From assembly GCA_016763755.1 (NCBI GenBank), contig JAESTD010000031.1:1-58022 (forward strand): DNA of 58,022 bases, written 5' to 3'. Shown here one piece after another: positions 19,217 to 28,560 of this stretch. The position numbers were made by a program, and so were the translations under genes. Origin of the DNA: Mucilaginibacter sp. (GTDB lineage Bacteria; Bacteroidota; Bacteroidia; Sphingobacteriales; Sphingobacteriaceae). Each line of letters opens with the position of its first letter. Position 1 is the first letter of the stretch. A model generated the notes under the pieces. It was given only the letters and a program-made list of their open reading frames with translations. It was not told the DNA's origin and made no database searches.

Positions 19217-21131
19217 CAGACCAGTTTTTTACTAACGATACGGTATAGATATCGTTATCGGCTATTTTTTGATAAAATTCAACCAATTTGGCGTAGAGGT
19301 CTTTATCATAGGTGCCGTCTATAATTTCCAAACTACGTTTGTAAATCAATTCCCCATCGGCAACGCTAACACTCGCTTTGTATTTGCCGAAAGGTTGGTT
19401 AAGTGATACATTCCACGGCTCAATATCGGCGTGATAACCTTTGGGTAAGGTATAAGTTATCTCATCCTCGTCCGTGTAGCCCCGGTTAATATAAACCGGG
19501 TTTGTGCGGTTACGCACATCTTTTATCGATCGGCTTCGGTTTAAAGGATTAAGAGAAAAATAAAGTTTGCCGTTATCTGCCGATGCAAAATCAGCTGCGT
19601 TAAGTTTGATGGTTTCTATAGATACCGGCATCTCAAGTTTATCCTGTTTAAGATTAAATTTTTCTATATCGAGATTAGTGATGTGGTTGTACATCTTCCG
19701 GAGGGTTTTAACCTGCTCGGTAAATTGCTCGCCTACCAATTTTTCGGGGTTATCATATTGCGTGCCCTTATAAATTGTAACCATGCTGCCGCTCATGTCA
19801 CCGTTATCTGCTATGTTAAATTGAGCGTTACGTGTTTGCAGGTTTTGGGCTGCGGTGTATTTTGGGGTATGCATCAGTTTACCACCCTCTGGAGTACAAG
19901 CTAAAACAGTGCGATCATCCGTAAAATCGCTTAAAAAACCGAAGGGTATCTTCTGACTAGTGCATTCCAGGTAAGTAGTATCATTTTTGAAAGGGAGGCA
20001 AAGGATGATGTGGTTGCCCTGATCCATTGTAGCAAAGTCATTAAGCAGGCTAACCTTTTTGCCCGCACCTGCTTCAACAACACAATACCATGATGGAATA
20101 TTGGCTGCTTCTAACAAAGCTTGTGTATAATTCACTAAACCTTTGCAATCCCCGTAGTTTAACCTGTCAACCTCAGATGCAGGGTAGGGCTGGAAACCTC
20201 CAATACCTATCTGCACGCTAATGTAACGGGTTTTTCCCTGCATATATTCGTATATCTTTTTGGCTTTTTGTTTAGGATCTGTAAGGTCGGCGGTTAATTC
20301 TTTTACCTGTTCTTTGGTTGTTTGTGGTATCTCCCTGCGGCCTTTAAGCAGGTTATCGTATATCCAATGGCCAAGCTCATTCCAGTTATTGTAAGCGCCG
20401 GGTATGCCGCTATAACTAAAAAAAATCGGCGCTACCTTTACCTTGCTGTAATAATTTTCGGCAATGGGGCTGTATGGTTCGCTGCGATAAGCCTTAAGGT
20501 TACTTACTTCCCAGTTATAGGTAGTTAGTCCTTCTTTGGTAGCGCCGACAGTCATTTTTGCCGGCATATTAATTTCCTTGTAGTTGATCTTAAAATCAGG
20601 CTTGCAGGCAAATGTGTATCTACTTTTTTCAACCGCTACTGCAGGTTCCGGGATGGGGCGCCAGTCTGGCAATACGAGTGTTTGTTTAGAACGCATCTCT
20701 AACTCATACTCAATTGTGTAAGGATATGCCGCTATGGATGGCAAATAATGTTTAACCCGCGAATCCTGGTACAAAGAAAAACCATCGGATGTGGCATTAT
20801 CTTCAAAATTCTTTTCAGAAAATTTGTTAACCAATTTACCAAATTCGTCATAAGTTGAACCTTTTATACTCTTTATGGCATTGCCTTTATCATAAAAAAC
20901 TACGATCTCGGCGATGTCATCTCCGTTTTTATTGAGGATCGTAACCGCTTTTTTGATATGATAGATGGTGTTTCCTGCATCCTTGATCTCGGTAATAACG
21001 CTTTGATTGCGTATAACTGCACTTGCATAGGGCAACAGGTCTTTAGATATAAGGTTAACAGCGTAATTATCCTGCCCTTTGCTGACTATCGCCGGCAGCA
21101 AAAGCATCAACAAACTATAAACACGTTTCAT
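19209..21131 (-). CDS. DUF3857 / transglutaminase-like exported protein
   Basis: Signal peptide; transglutaminase core RYISVQIGIGGFQPYPASEVDRLNYGDCKGLVNYTQALLEAANIPSWYCVVEAG. Confidence 0.85.
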   Translation of the reverse strand: MKRVYSLLMLLLPAIVSKGQDNYAVNLISKDLLPYASAVIRNQSVITEIKDAGNTIYHIKKAVTILNKNGDDIAEIVVFYDKGNAIKSIKGSTYDEFGKLVNKFSEKNFEDNATSDGFSLYQDSRVKHYLPSIAAYPYTIEYELEMRSKQTLVLPDWRPIPEPAVAVEKSRYTFACKPDFKINYKEINMPAKMTVGATKEGLTTYNWEVSNLKAYRSEPYSPIAENYYSKVKVAPIFFSYSGIPGAYNNWNELGHWIYDNLLKGRREIPQTTKEQVKELTADLTDPKQKAKKIYEYMQGKTRYISVQIGIGGFQPYPASEVDRLNYGDCKGLVNYTQALLEAANIPSWYCVVEAGAGKKVSLLNDFATMDQGNHIILCLPFKNDTTYLECTSQKIPFGFLSDFTDDRTVLACTPEGGKLMHTPKYTAAQNLQTRNAQFNIADNGDMSGSMVTIYKGTQYDNPEKLVGEQFTEQVKTLRKMYNHITNLDIEKFNLKQDKLEMPVSIETIKLNAADFASADNGKLYFSLNPLNRSRSIKDVRNRTNPVYINRGYTDEDEITYTLPKGYHADIEPWNVSLNQPFGKYKASVSVADGELIYKRSLEIIDGTYDKDLYAKLVEFYQKIADNDIYTVSLVKNWSAN

Positions 21132-23101
21132 GATTTTTTCTTGAACACAATTTCAGCTTTTTCTGAGGCGATTATTTTATTATACAACTCTTTTAGGTAC
21201 GGATATTCTTCCGGCGCATATATAGCTTTATCAAACTGAATCACGTTTGAGTAAGAAAAATTATTACCCTCGCCAATAAAATCTGTTATAAAGCGGCCGC
21301 CTTTGTTTGGGAGGCCTATGTTGGCTTGCTGCGGCGCACTTTCGATACCATAACCAGCGGGCAGGTGCATGGTTATATTGTATCGGGCTGTTGATGGCAT
21401 ACCACGGTCAACAGGATATGTTCTATCCTGTAACTTGAAAGGATTATCAACCAACCTGTCAAAGATGATCGGGTTAAAGGCCATCCGGTCATGGTTAAGG
21501 CCATTGTAAAGATCAATTTCTATTTCGTATTTTTCGCTAAGTGGTTGATCAAGGCTATCCAGATTGCCGAACTCCGATTTAATGATCTTAACATGGTTTA
21601 AACGTTCGTCAAGATTTTCAACATATTCATCCGTAGAGTTGAACTTTTTAATGGCCAGGCGTTTTAAATAAGCATCATAACCGCTTGAGTAGGTTACAAG
21701 GCTGCCCGTTAACTTTCCGTTGCTTTGCAAAGTAAGGTCAAATGCGCTTGTGGTAGTTTTACGTTGCTTATCGCCAAGATCTATCCAATATGATGGCTTA
21801 TCAAAACTGATAACACGGCCCTGGTCGTTGAGGCAGCGCATAGGCAACATGCCAAATGCCAAGAGCGGATCGGTTGCATCAAGCAAATATTCGTCAGTGC
21901 CAATGGTTGCTTTGGCAACTACGTAATCAAAATCGCGCTCAATGGGATAAAGCCTGTTCACTATACCGTTGTCACGGGTAGATAGTAACACTGCATCCGT
22001 TTTAATGCCTGCCGACTTAAGTGCAGCAACTAATGCAAGGTTTATATCTCCGCAATCGCCACTATGGGTATCAAGCGCTTTACGTATGTTTTCACTCCCG
22101 GTTGATCTGATGTTGTTCCACTTAATGGTTTTCTGGATATATTGATATACTGCGATAGCTTTCGAAAGGTCATCGTTGGCGTTAGCAATTACAGGCAGTA
22201 GATAAGGTTTCATCAGGTTCTTTTTGATCTGCGAACCAAAGTACTCCGAATGTTTAAGATTAAAGTCTATATCTGCCCACTCTTTTGTTACGCGTTGTTT
22301 AACTCCGGTAAACGGATTTACATACTCTTGCAAATTAAAGTAAATAGCTGAGAGGAAGTTTTTTGACGCAGTCATATAATCTTCAGCAATCATCGCCGGC
22401 ACGTCTTTTATACCGTAAACCATAAAAGAGCAATCGCATTTTGCGCCGTGCGAGGTGAAGCACTCGCGTTCTACTTCGGCCTTGTTCTTGGTAAGCTTAA
22501 GACTGCCGCGTATTGAAGCATTATAAGTCCAAAAAGCCGGGATATGTACCTCATACTCTGAGTACTGTTTTGGGATGTCATCCTGAAATTCCCATGACGG
22601 GAAACTGTAAAAACCCGGAATTATTTTTGTGTAAGAGTATTCAATAATGCAACCGTTACGAAGGTTCGGAAGAGCAAATTTTACTTCTTTCCAATATTTA
22701 TTTATGGTTGTGGTATATATTTTTTTTGGATCAAGTTCGGCTACTTGTACAGCACCGTTATCATCTATATAAGTGGTAGTTGCTTTAATATCGGTGACAT
22801 CTTCTATTATGTCTTCATAACTACGGAAAGATATAGATACCGTTCCCTTATCAAACGCTTTACTATCAAATATTTTAACTTTAGTGTGGTATTTGAAAAA
22901 CATGTTGATATGTTCGTTATTGCCCATATCAATGCGCGTGGATCCAAATTCGTTGATAACATAAGCGTGAGCTGACGTATCGTTTTTATAAGATTTTTGT
23001 TGTAGCTCTTCAATAGCGAACTTGCCGAATGGGAAATCTTGGGCTTGCGCTAAGGTGGCAACACAAATGATTACCAGCAGATTGAGTAAAAATTTATTCA
23101 T
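21128..23101 (-). CDS. DUF3857 / transglutaminase-like exported protein (paralog of the downstream gene)
   Basis: Signal peptide; TIKWNNIRSTGSENIRKALDTHSGDCGDINLALVAALKSAGIKTDAVLLSTRD transglutaminase core; 4-nt overlap with the next gene. Confidence 0.85.
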   Translation of the reverse strand: MNKFLLNLLVIICVATLAQAQDFPFGKFAIEELQQKSYKNDTSAHAYVINEFGSTRIDMGNNEHINMFFKYHTKVKIFDSKAFDKGTVSISFRSYEDIIEDVTDIKATTTYIDDNGAVQVAELDPKKIYTTTINKYWKEVKFALPNLRNGCIIEYSYTKIIPGFYSFPSWEFQDDIPKQYSEYEVHIPAFWTYNASIRGSLKLTKNKAEVERECFTSHGAKCDCSFMVYGIKDVPAMIAEDYMTASKNFLSAIYFNLQEYVNPFTGVKQRVTKEWADIDFNLKHSEYFGSQIKKNLMKPYLLPVIANANDDLSKAIAVYQYIQKTIKWNNIRSTGSENIRKALDTHSGDCGDINLALVAALKSAGIKTDAVLLSTRDNGIVNRLYPIERDFDYVVAKATIGTDEYLLDATDPLLAFGMLPMRCLNDQGRVISFDKPSYWIDLGDKQRKTTTSAFDLTLQSNGKLTGSLVTYSSGYDAYLKRLAIKKFNSTDEYVENLDERLNHVKIIKSEFGNLDSLDQPLSEKYEIEIDLYNGLNHDRMAFNPIIFDRLVDNPFKLQDRTYPVDRGMPSTARYNITMHLPAGYGIESAPQQANIGLPNKGGRFITDFIGEGNNFSYSNVIQFDKAIYAPEEYPYLKELYNKIIASEKAEIVFKKKS

Positions 23102-23206
23102 ATAGTTTAGGCATTAATTGTGGACTTGAAAATATTAAAAATTACTTAAAATTTAATAAGAAAAATGATACTGTTTTTAACACCTTTGTATTACTTATAA
23201 GTTATA

Positions 23207-24235
23207 ATGAAACTACAATTAAAGCGTCCGCTTGCATTTTTTGACCTTGAGACCACCGGCACCAATATTGGTGCTGATCGAATAGTTGAAATATCTGTTA
23301 TTAAGTTACATCCTGATGGTACCGACGAGGCACGTACCTGGCGGGTACACCCTGGTATACCTATTCCGTTGGAGTCGTCTTTGGTACATGGTATTTACAA
23401 TGAACACATTGCTGAAGAAAAGCAGTTTGAGGAACTGGGTCAGGAAATAGCCGATTTTATCCACGAGAGTGACCTTGCAGGGTATAACTCCAACAAATTC
23501 GATATCCCGATGCTGATGGAAGAGTTTTTACGCGCCGGTGTTAATTTCGACCTTGATAAGCGTCATTTTGTTGATGTGCAGAACATTTTCCACCAGATGG
23601 AGCAACGCACGCTTAAGGCTGCTTACCAGTTCTACTGCCAGAAAGAGATCATTAACGCGCACTCTGCTGAGGCCGACACCCGCGCTACGATGGAAGTTTT
23701 GCTGGCGCAGATAGAGAAGTATGCAGATGTGGAATGGGAAGATAAAAAAGGTAACCGAAGCAAGCCAGTTGTAGGCGATGTGGAAGCATTGCATAAATTT
23801 ACTAACCTTAGTCGCCCGGTTGATTTTGCCGGCCGTATGGTTTATAACGAAGAAGGTGAAGAGCTGATAAACTTTGGCAAACACAAAGGCAAACGTGTAG
23901 AAGATGTGCTGAATGTAGAGCCAAGTTATTACTCGTGGATGATGCAGGGCGATTTCCCGCTTTATACCAAACGTAAATTAGAAGAAATATATAAACGTTG
24001 GAACGCCAAGAAAGCTGCCGAGCGCTATCAGAACAGGGCACAGCAAGCCGCTAATCAAGGCGAAGGCCAGCAAGCTAAACCCGCGTTCCAAAACAATGCG
24101 CCCAAAAGCAGCCCTAATGTGAATCAACAAAGCAGCCAGCAATACAATAAACCTTTTAAAAAGAAAGAGGAGCCTGCCAAGCCGGTTGATGATGATATGC
24201 TGGCACAACTGGCTATGAAGTTTAAGAAGGGGTGA
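23207..24235 (+). CDS. DnaQ-like 3'-5' exonuclease
   Basis: FFDLETTGTNIGADRIVEIS (ExoI), YNSNKFDIPML (ExoII), HSAEADTRATMEVL (ExoIII, HxAxxD); Q/N/K-rich C-terminal tail. Confidence 0.92.
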   Translation: MKLQLKRPLAFFDLETTGTNIGADRIVEISVIKLHPDGTDEARTWRVHPGIPIPLESSLVHGIYNEHIAEEKQFEELGQEIADFIHESDLAGYNSNKFDIPMLMEEFLRAGVNFDLDKRHFVDVQNIFHQMEQRTLKAAYQFYCQKEIINAHSAEADTRATMEVLLAQIEKYADVEWEDKKGNRSKPVVGDVEALHKFTNLSRPVDFAGRMVYNEEGEELINFGKHKGKRVEDVLNVEPSYYSWMMQGDFPLYTKRKLEEIYKRWNAKKAAERYQNRAQQAANQGEGQQAKPAFQNNAPKSSPNVNQQSSQQYNKPFKKKEEPAKPVDDDMLAQLAMKFKKG

Positions 24236-24295
24236 GTTTGGAGATTAGTTACCGGTGATCAGAGATTCGTTCTCTGCCTTCATCAATAAACAAAG

Positions 24296-24373
24296 TTGTC
24301 ATTCTGAGCGATAGCGAAGAATCTTTCAGCTTGCAATAAATGCAGAAAGATGCTTCGTTCCTCAGCATGACAA
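24296..24373. repeat. REP-like palindromic element (family C), possibly also a terminator
   Basis: TTGTCATTCTGAGCGATAGCGAAGAATCTTTC ... GAAAGATGCTTCGTTCCTCAGCATGACAA followed by T7. Confidence 0.8.
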
Positions 24374-24390
24374 TTTTTTTATCCTAATCT

Positions 24391-25329
24391 CTAATCACTT
24401 TTCCGAAGGAAAGAGATATTCCTCGTCAGTCCCTCGAACTTTGTCCGTTTAACCGCTGAGTTCTTAAAAACTTTTTGAAACACCTCAGTGGTAATATCTT
24501 CCCAATCTTGTTTTTTTAAGCCGTGCAGATCGGGGTGAGGCTGAAAGGCTGATTCAGTGTGCAGCACCGAAAAGCGGTTCCATGGGCATACATCCTGGCA
24601 TACATCGCAGCCAAACATCCAGTTATCCATTTTGCCTTTAAACTCCTGTGGTATCTCGTTCTTTAGCTCTATGGTCAGATAAGAGATACAACGGCTGCCA
24701 TCAACAATATAAGGGCCTACAATGGCATCAGTAGGGCATGCATCAATGCAGCGGGTACAATCACCGCAATGGTCGGCAGTAGGGGCGGTATCATAGGCCA
24801 ATTCAATATCTACGATCAACTCTGCCAGGAAGAAAAACGAACCTGATCTTTTGCTGATAAGGTTAGTGTTTTTACCAACCCAACCCAGCCCGGCTTTTTT
24901 AGCCCAGGCTTTATCCAGCACCGGGGCCGAATCCACAAAGGCGCGTCCGCCAACTTCGCCTATTTTCTCATTTATGACCAGTAATAGTAACTTTAACTTA
25001 TCCTTTATAACTGTATGATAGTCAGTTCCATAAGCGTACTTAGATATCTTGGGGGATGATGGGTCATCCTGAAGTGTATCGGTATAATAATTAAGTCCGA
25101 GGGAGATAACCGATCTTGCACCATCTACCAGCAGGCGCGGGTCAAGCCGTTTATCGAAGTAGTTTTCCATGTACTTCATTTCGCCGTGCATGCCTTTGTT
25201 TAGCCAAGCCTCAAGGCGGGGTGCTTCTTCTTCCAGGAACTCAGCCTTTGAAATACCGCAGAACAAAAAACCGAGGTTTTTAGCCTCAGCTTTTATCAGC
25301 TGCGAATATTCATTTAGCTTATTGTTCAT
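24391..25329 (-). CDS. queG: Epoxyqueuosine reductase QueG
   Basis: [30 protein letters not shown] and [13 protein letters not shown] ferredoxin clusters; [26 protein letters not shown]. Confidence 0.96.
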   Translation of the reverse strand: MNNKLNEYSQLIKAEAKNLGFLFCGISKAEFLEEEAPRLEAWLNKGMHGEMKYMENYFDKRLDPRLLVDGARSVISLGLNYYTDTLQDDPSSPKISKYAYGTDYHTVIKDKLKLLLLVINEKIGEVGGRAFVDSAPVLDKAWAKKAGLGWVGKNTNLISKRSGSFFFLAELIVDIELAYDTAPTADHCGDCTRCIDACPTDAIVGPYIVDGSRCISYLTIELKNEIPQEFKGKMDNWMFGCDVCQDVCPWNRFSVLHTESAFQPHPDLHGLKKQDWEDITTEVFQKVFKNSAVKRTKFEGLTRNISFLRKSD

Positions 25330-25479
25330 AACGTTGCAAAGATACAGATAAACCCGATTGTGGTATGGCTTTTGGTGTGTTTAACCAAAACTGATAACGC
25401 CACGATTTATTAGAGACAGACGCCGTTACAGAAAAAGATAAAAGATCAATTAATTATATACATCTAAAAACACATCACC

Positions 25480-25770
25480 ATGGAAGAATACTCAGGCGGG
25501 TTTGACAGGGCCAATGATCAGGGCCAGAACCACGACATAAAAGGAAACGTAAAGAACGTGAACAATGAAACGCTTAAACAGGATGAAGATAACCAAAATG
25601 CTAATCCCGATCTGGCTAAGGAAATACCAACCATTACACCGGAGACGGCAGTAGGGGCAACAACAGAAACACCGATCTCTGAACTGCCCAACGACGTACC
25701 GGAACTGGAAAACCCTACCGACCAGACATCCTCAAACAAAGGACAAGGCCCGGCAGGTGAGGACCTATAA
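25480..25770 (+). CDS. Small acidic, low-complexity (probably disordered) protein
   Basis: 96 aa with D/E/N/Q/T/P richness and no hydrophobic core; followed by a strong terminator. Confidence 0.6.
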   Translation: MEEYSGGFDRANDQGQNHDIKGNVKNVNNETLKQDEDNQNANPDLAKEIPTITPETAVGATTETPISELPNDVPELENPTDQTSSNKGQGPAGEDL

Positions 25771-25772
25771 TT

Positions 25773-25806
25773 GAAAGTCCCTTCATAAACTCTGAAGGGA
25801 CTTTTT
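25773..25806 (+). terminator. Rho-independent terminator
   Basis: GAAAGTCCCTTCAtaaactcTGAAGGGACTTTTTATTC. Confidence 0.85.
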
Positions 25807-25808
25807 AT

Positions 25809-26282
25809 TCATTTTGCTGCATGATAAAGCCGAGAGTTTGAGTAAGTAGCCTCGCTCACAATCTGATCATTTTTGATCTTGAAGATACTGCAATTACGCA
25901 GATCATACCGGATGGGGCTGTTGAGTTTATCGTGTAAGCCAATCACATCGTACTCCACTATCATGGTACTATCGTTGTTGATCACGTTATCAACCAAGTA
26001 TTTGGCATCGGGCGATACGTAGAAAATCTGGTGGAACATCTGGTCAGCGCCTTGGCGTCCATAACTTTCGCCATCCCAATCGTTAGTTGTTATTTTAGCT
26101 TTGTCGGCATATTGATTAATCAAGTCGGTGAGGTTATGATCGTTAAGATACTGAAAATGCAGGTCTATTAATTTGCGTGATTGTCCGCCGGGCACAACAG
26201 CCGGTTTTTCGGGTTCCTGATTACAGGCAGCAAACAAGGCGATCGTTACAGTTGCAAAAATGGTTCGCAGGGTATTGGTCAT
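25809..26282 (-). CDS. Lipoprotein with NTF2/SnoaL-like fold (predicted)
   Basis: From ATG 26282: MTNTLRTIFATVTIALFAACNQEPEKP lipobox; RKLIDLHFQYLNDHNLTDLINQYADKAKI...QGADQMFHQIF SnoaL-like pattern. The upstream ORF extension passes through a terminator. Confidence 0.65.
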   Translation of the reverse strand: MTNTLRTIFATVTIALFAACNQEPEKPAVVPGGQSRKLIDLHFQYLNDHNLTDLINQYADKAKITTNDWDGESYGRQGADQMFHQIFYVSPDAKYLVDNVINNDSTMIVEYDVIGLHDKLNSPIRYDLRNCSIFKIKNDQIVSEATYSNSRLYHAAK

Positions 26283-26313
26283 GAAGCTAAAATAGTTAAG
26301 ATAGGTTAAAAAC

Positions 26314-26344
26314 AAAAGCCCTTCCGGGTCACGAAAGGGCTTCA
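26314..26344 (-). terminator. Terminator downstream of the deacetylase gene
   Basis: Minus strand: GAAGCCCTTTcgtgacccggAAGGGCTTTTGTTTTT. Confidence 0.8.
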
Positions 26345-26359
26345 TTCTATTTGATTATT

Positions 26360-27232
26360 TTAGAAACTGTTTCTGATGCTGTTGCTTAGCGTTCTTGCGC
26401 TCCAGTATCCACTATCTAAAATACGGCGCAGGGTAAACTTCGGTTCATTAGGGTCGCGTTTGTCTGCTAACTGGAATGCGCCAAGGAAGCCGCGTTTTTT
26501 TAGCTCAGGTATACCCTGCGCGTTCCATAAACCAAATGGATACGCAAACCAGGTGATTTTTTTGCCGGTAATTTCTTCTAATTTCTTAGTCGGCTTATCT
26601 AACTGGGTTTCCCAATCCTTACCCTGGAATTTTTTGAAGTTGTGATGATCCCATGTGTGTGAACCGATGATATGGCCTGCATCGCTCAATTGTTTGATCA
26701 TCTCCTTGGTCATGTAATGCGGGCGGCCAATAGATACCGTCATCACAAAGAACACACCTTTAAAGCCATATTTCTTCATTTCGGGCGCAGCAATGGTAAA
26801 CTGGTCAAGATCGGTATCATCAAAGGTAAGCATGATAGGTTTCGATGGCAATTTTGCACCATTTACCAGGTAGTTGTAATATTCATCGGGCAAAATAGTA
26901 TGGTAGCCGCTATCAGCCAGCATTTTCATATGCTCTTTAAAGGCTGCAATTTGTACAATGTAGTCTTTGGCACCTTTTGAATCAGTTGGTTTCCAGTCGC
27001 GGATCTGGTGATAACAAATAACCGGTACCTGTTTTTTAGCCATTACAGCTGCTTTATCGATAGCGCCTTTTGCAACCTGTGCCACCGGCGATTTAGTGTT
27101 TTCAGTAGCGGCAGCGGCACGTTCTGCGCTGTCGGTCTTAACAGATTTGTCGGAGCTTGCCGGTTTAGACTGGCACGAAAGCATGCCCACAACGAACAGG
27201 GGCAGCAATGCCGAAAATTGTTTCATCATCAT
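26360..27232 (-). CDS. Polysaccharide deacetylase family lipoprotein
   Basis: Lipobox VGMLSCQS; YHQIRDW, MLTFDDTDLDQF, GSHTWDHHNF, WFAYPFG NodB-homology motifs. Confidence 0.9.
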   Translation of the reverse strand: MMMKQFSALLPLFVVGMLSCQSKPASSDKSVKTDSAERAAAATENTKSPVAQVAKGAIDKAAVMAKKQVPVICYHQIRDWKPTDSKGAKDYIVQIAAFKEHMKMLADSGYHTILPDEYYNYLVNGAKLPSKPIMLTFDDTDLDQFTIAAPEMKKYGFKGVFFVMTVSIGRPHYMTKEMIKQLSDAGHIIGSHTWDHHNFKKFQGKDWETQLDKPTKKLEEITGKKITWFAYPFGLWNAQGIPELKKRGFLGAFQLADKRDPNEPKFTLRRILDSGYWSARTLSNSIRNSF

Positions 27233-27338
27233 ACAGTAGCAATATTTAAGGTCGCTAAATTAGAATATTTTACCCGCGCAATATTAACTGTTAATAAAAT
27301 TTAATAAGTTTCTAATTCGCTTAACATGGGCGGGAAAT

Positions 27339-27372
27339 AACAAAGCCCCGGCATATACCGGGGCTTTGTTTA
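27339..27372 (-). terminator. Terminator downstream of the Gfo/Idh/MocA gene
   Basis: AACAAAGCCCCGGcatataCCGGGGCTTTGTTT palindrome. Confidence 0.8.
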
Positions 27373-27385
27373 CAAAACAATGCTT

Positions 27386-28549
27386 TTAAAGCGTTATGCG
27401 TTTGCCTTCTGCAATGGAACGTTTTGCGGCATCCAGTATCTGCATTACTATCATGTTATTGCGTAACGACGACCTGTCCGTAATACCCAGCATTCGGTTT
27501 TGCACTACCGATTGCAGGTATGATATTGGGTTATCATTTGGTGAAGTCAAAGCCGGTGCCACTGAAGTAACCGCCGGAAATTTATCGATATGCGTAAGCA
27601 CATTCTCCTTATCAAATGCATGCATATACCCCTCATCTCCAAAAACCTCGAGATCTTTGATAGAGTACGGCCAATTCCACGACGCTTCGATTATGCCGGT
27701 AGCCGTTGGATATTCCAGGATGATGGTAGCGTCGTCCTCAACCTTTGGATAGGTTTGGGGCTTATAATGGCGCGCAATGGCGGTAACCGCGGTAGGGCGC
27801 TGCCCGTTCATTAACCAGGTGAACAAATTGGCGCCATAGCAGCCAAAATCATTGAGTGCACCGGCACCGTTTTGATCAGGGTCGGTCAGCCAATCCGTGA
27901 AGTCCTTACTGCAATTGATCTCTTTTGGCCCTTCGTGGCCGTCATGCGCTACCATTTTGCGGATCTGCCCGAGGCTGTCCTTCCGTGCTACATCACGGAT
28001 GCGGCGGTAGGATGGATACCAGGTAGTTTCATAATTTGTGAGCAGCTTAATGTAGTATTTTAAAGCTAAAAACTCCATACGCTTAGCTTGGGCAAGCGTG
28101 GCAGCCAAAGGCTTCTCAACCATTACCGATATACCCAAAGGTGCGCAAACTTCAACAACATCAATATGTTTGGCAACCGGGTTATAACCTAAAACTACAT
28201 CAGGTTTACGGGTAGTAGCCATGGTTTTAAGATCGTCAAAAAACAACGAATCGGGGATATTGTATTGCTGCTGCAAGCGGGCGCGCAGGTTTTTGTTTGC
28301 CTCGGCTATGCCTACAATGTTCACTTTGCCATCGCGATAATCGCTCAGTATCAAGTGCACATGGTCGTGCGATAAACCTGCTATCCCCAGTTTCATGGTG
28401 CTGAGCATTACCGGCTTCGCGGGCGTAACAATTGCCTTTGCCATCGCAGGGGGCATGATACCTGTAGCTTTTGGGGTTTGCGCCACCGAGGTAGCAACAA
28501 ATGCCCCAAAAGCCAAAGCAAAGCATAAAAGTGTTTTTGCAAGCTTCAT
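27386..28549 (-). CDS. Exported Gfo/Idh/MocA family oxidoreductase
   Basis: N-terminal signal MKLAKTLLCFALAFGAFVATSVAQ; Rossmann start MKLGIAGLSHDHVH; VMVEKPLAATLAQA (EKP motif); DFGCYGANLFTWLMNGQRP. Confidence 0.88.
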   Translation of the reverse strand: MKLAKTLLCFALAFGAFVATSVAQTPKATGIMPPAMAKAIVTPAKPVMLSTMKLGIAGLSHDHVHLILSDYRDGKVNIVGIAEANKNLRARLQQQYNIPDSLFFDDLKTMATTRKPDVVLGYNPVAKHIDVVEVCAPLGISVMVEKPLAATLAQAKRMEFLALKYYIKLLTNYETTWYPSYRRIRDVARKDSLGQIRKMVAHDGHEGPKEINCSKDFTDWLTDPDQNGAGALNDFGCYGANLFTWLMNGQRPTAVTAIARHYKPQTYPKVEDDATIILEYPTATGIIEASWNWPYSIKDLEVFGDEGYMHAFDKENVLTHIDKFPAVTSVAPALTSPNDNPISYLQSVVQNRMLGITDRSSLRNNMIVMQILDAAKRSIAEGKRITL

Positions 28550-28560
28550 AGCTTATCTGA

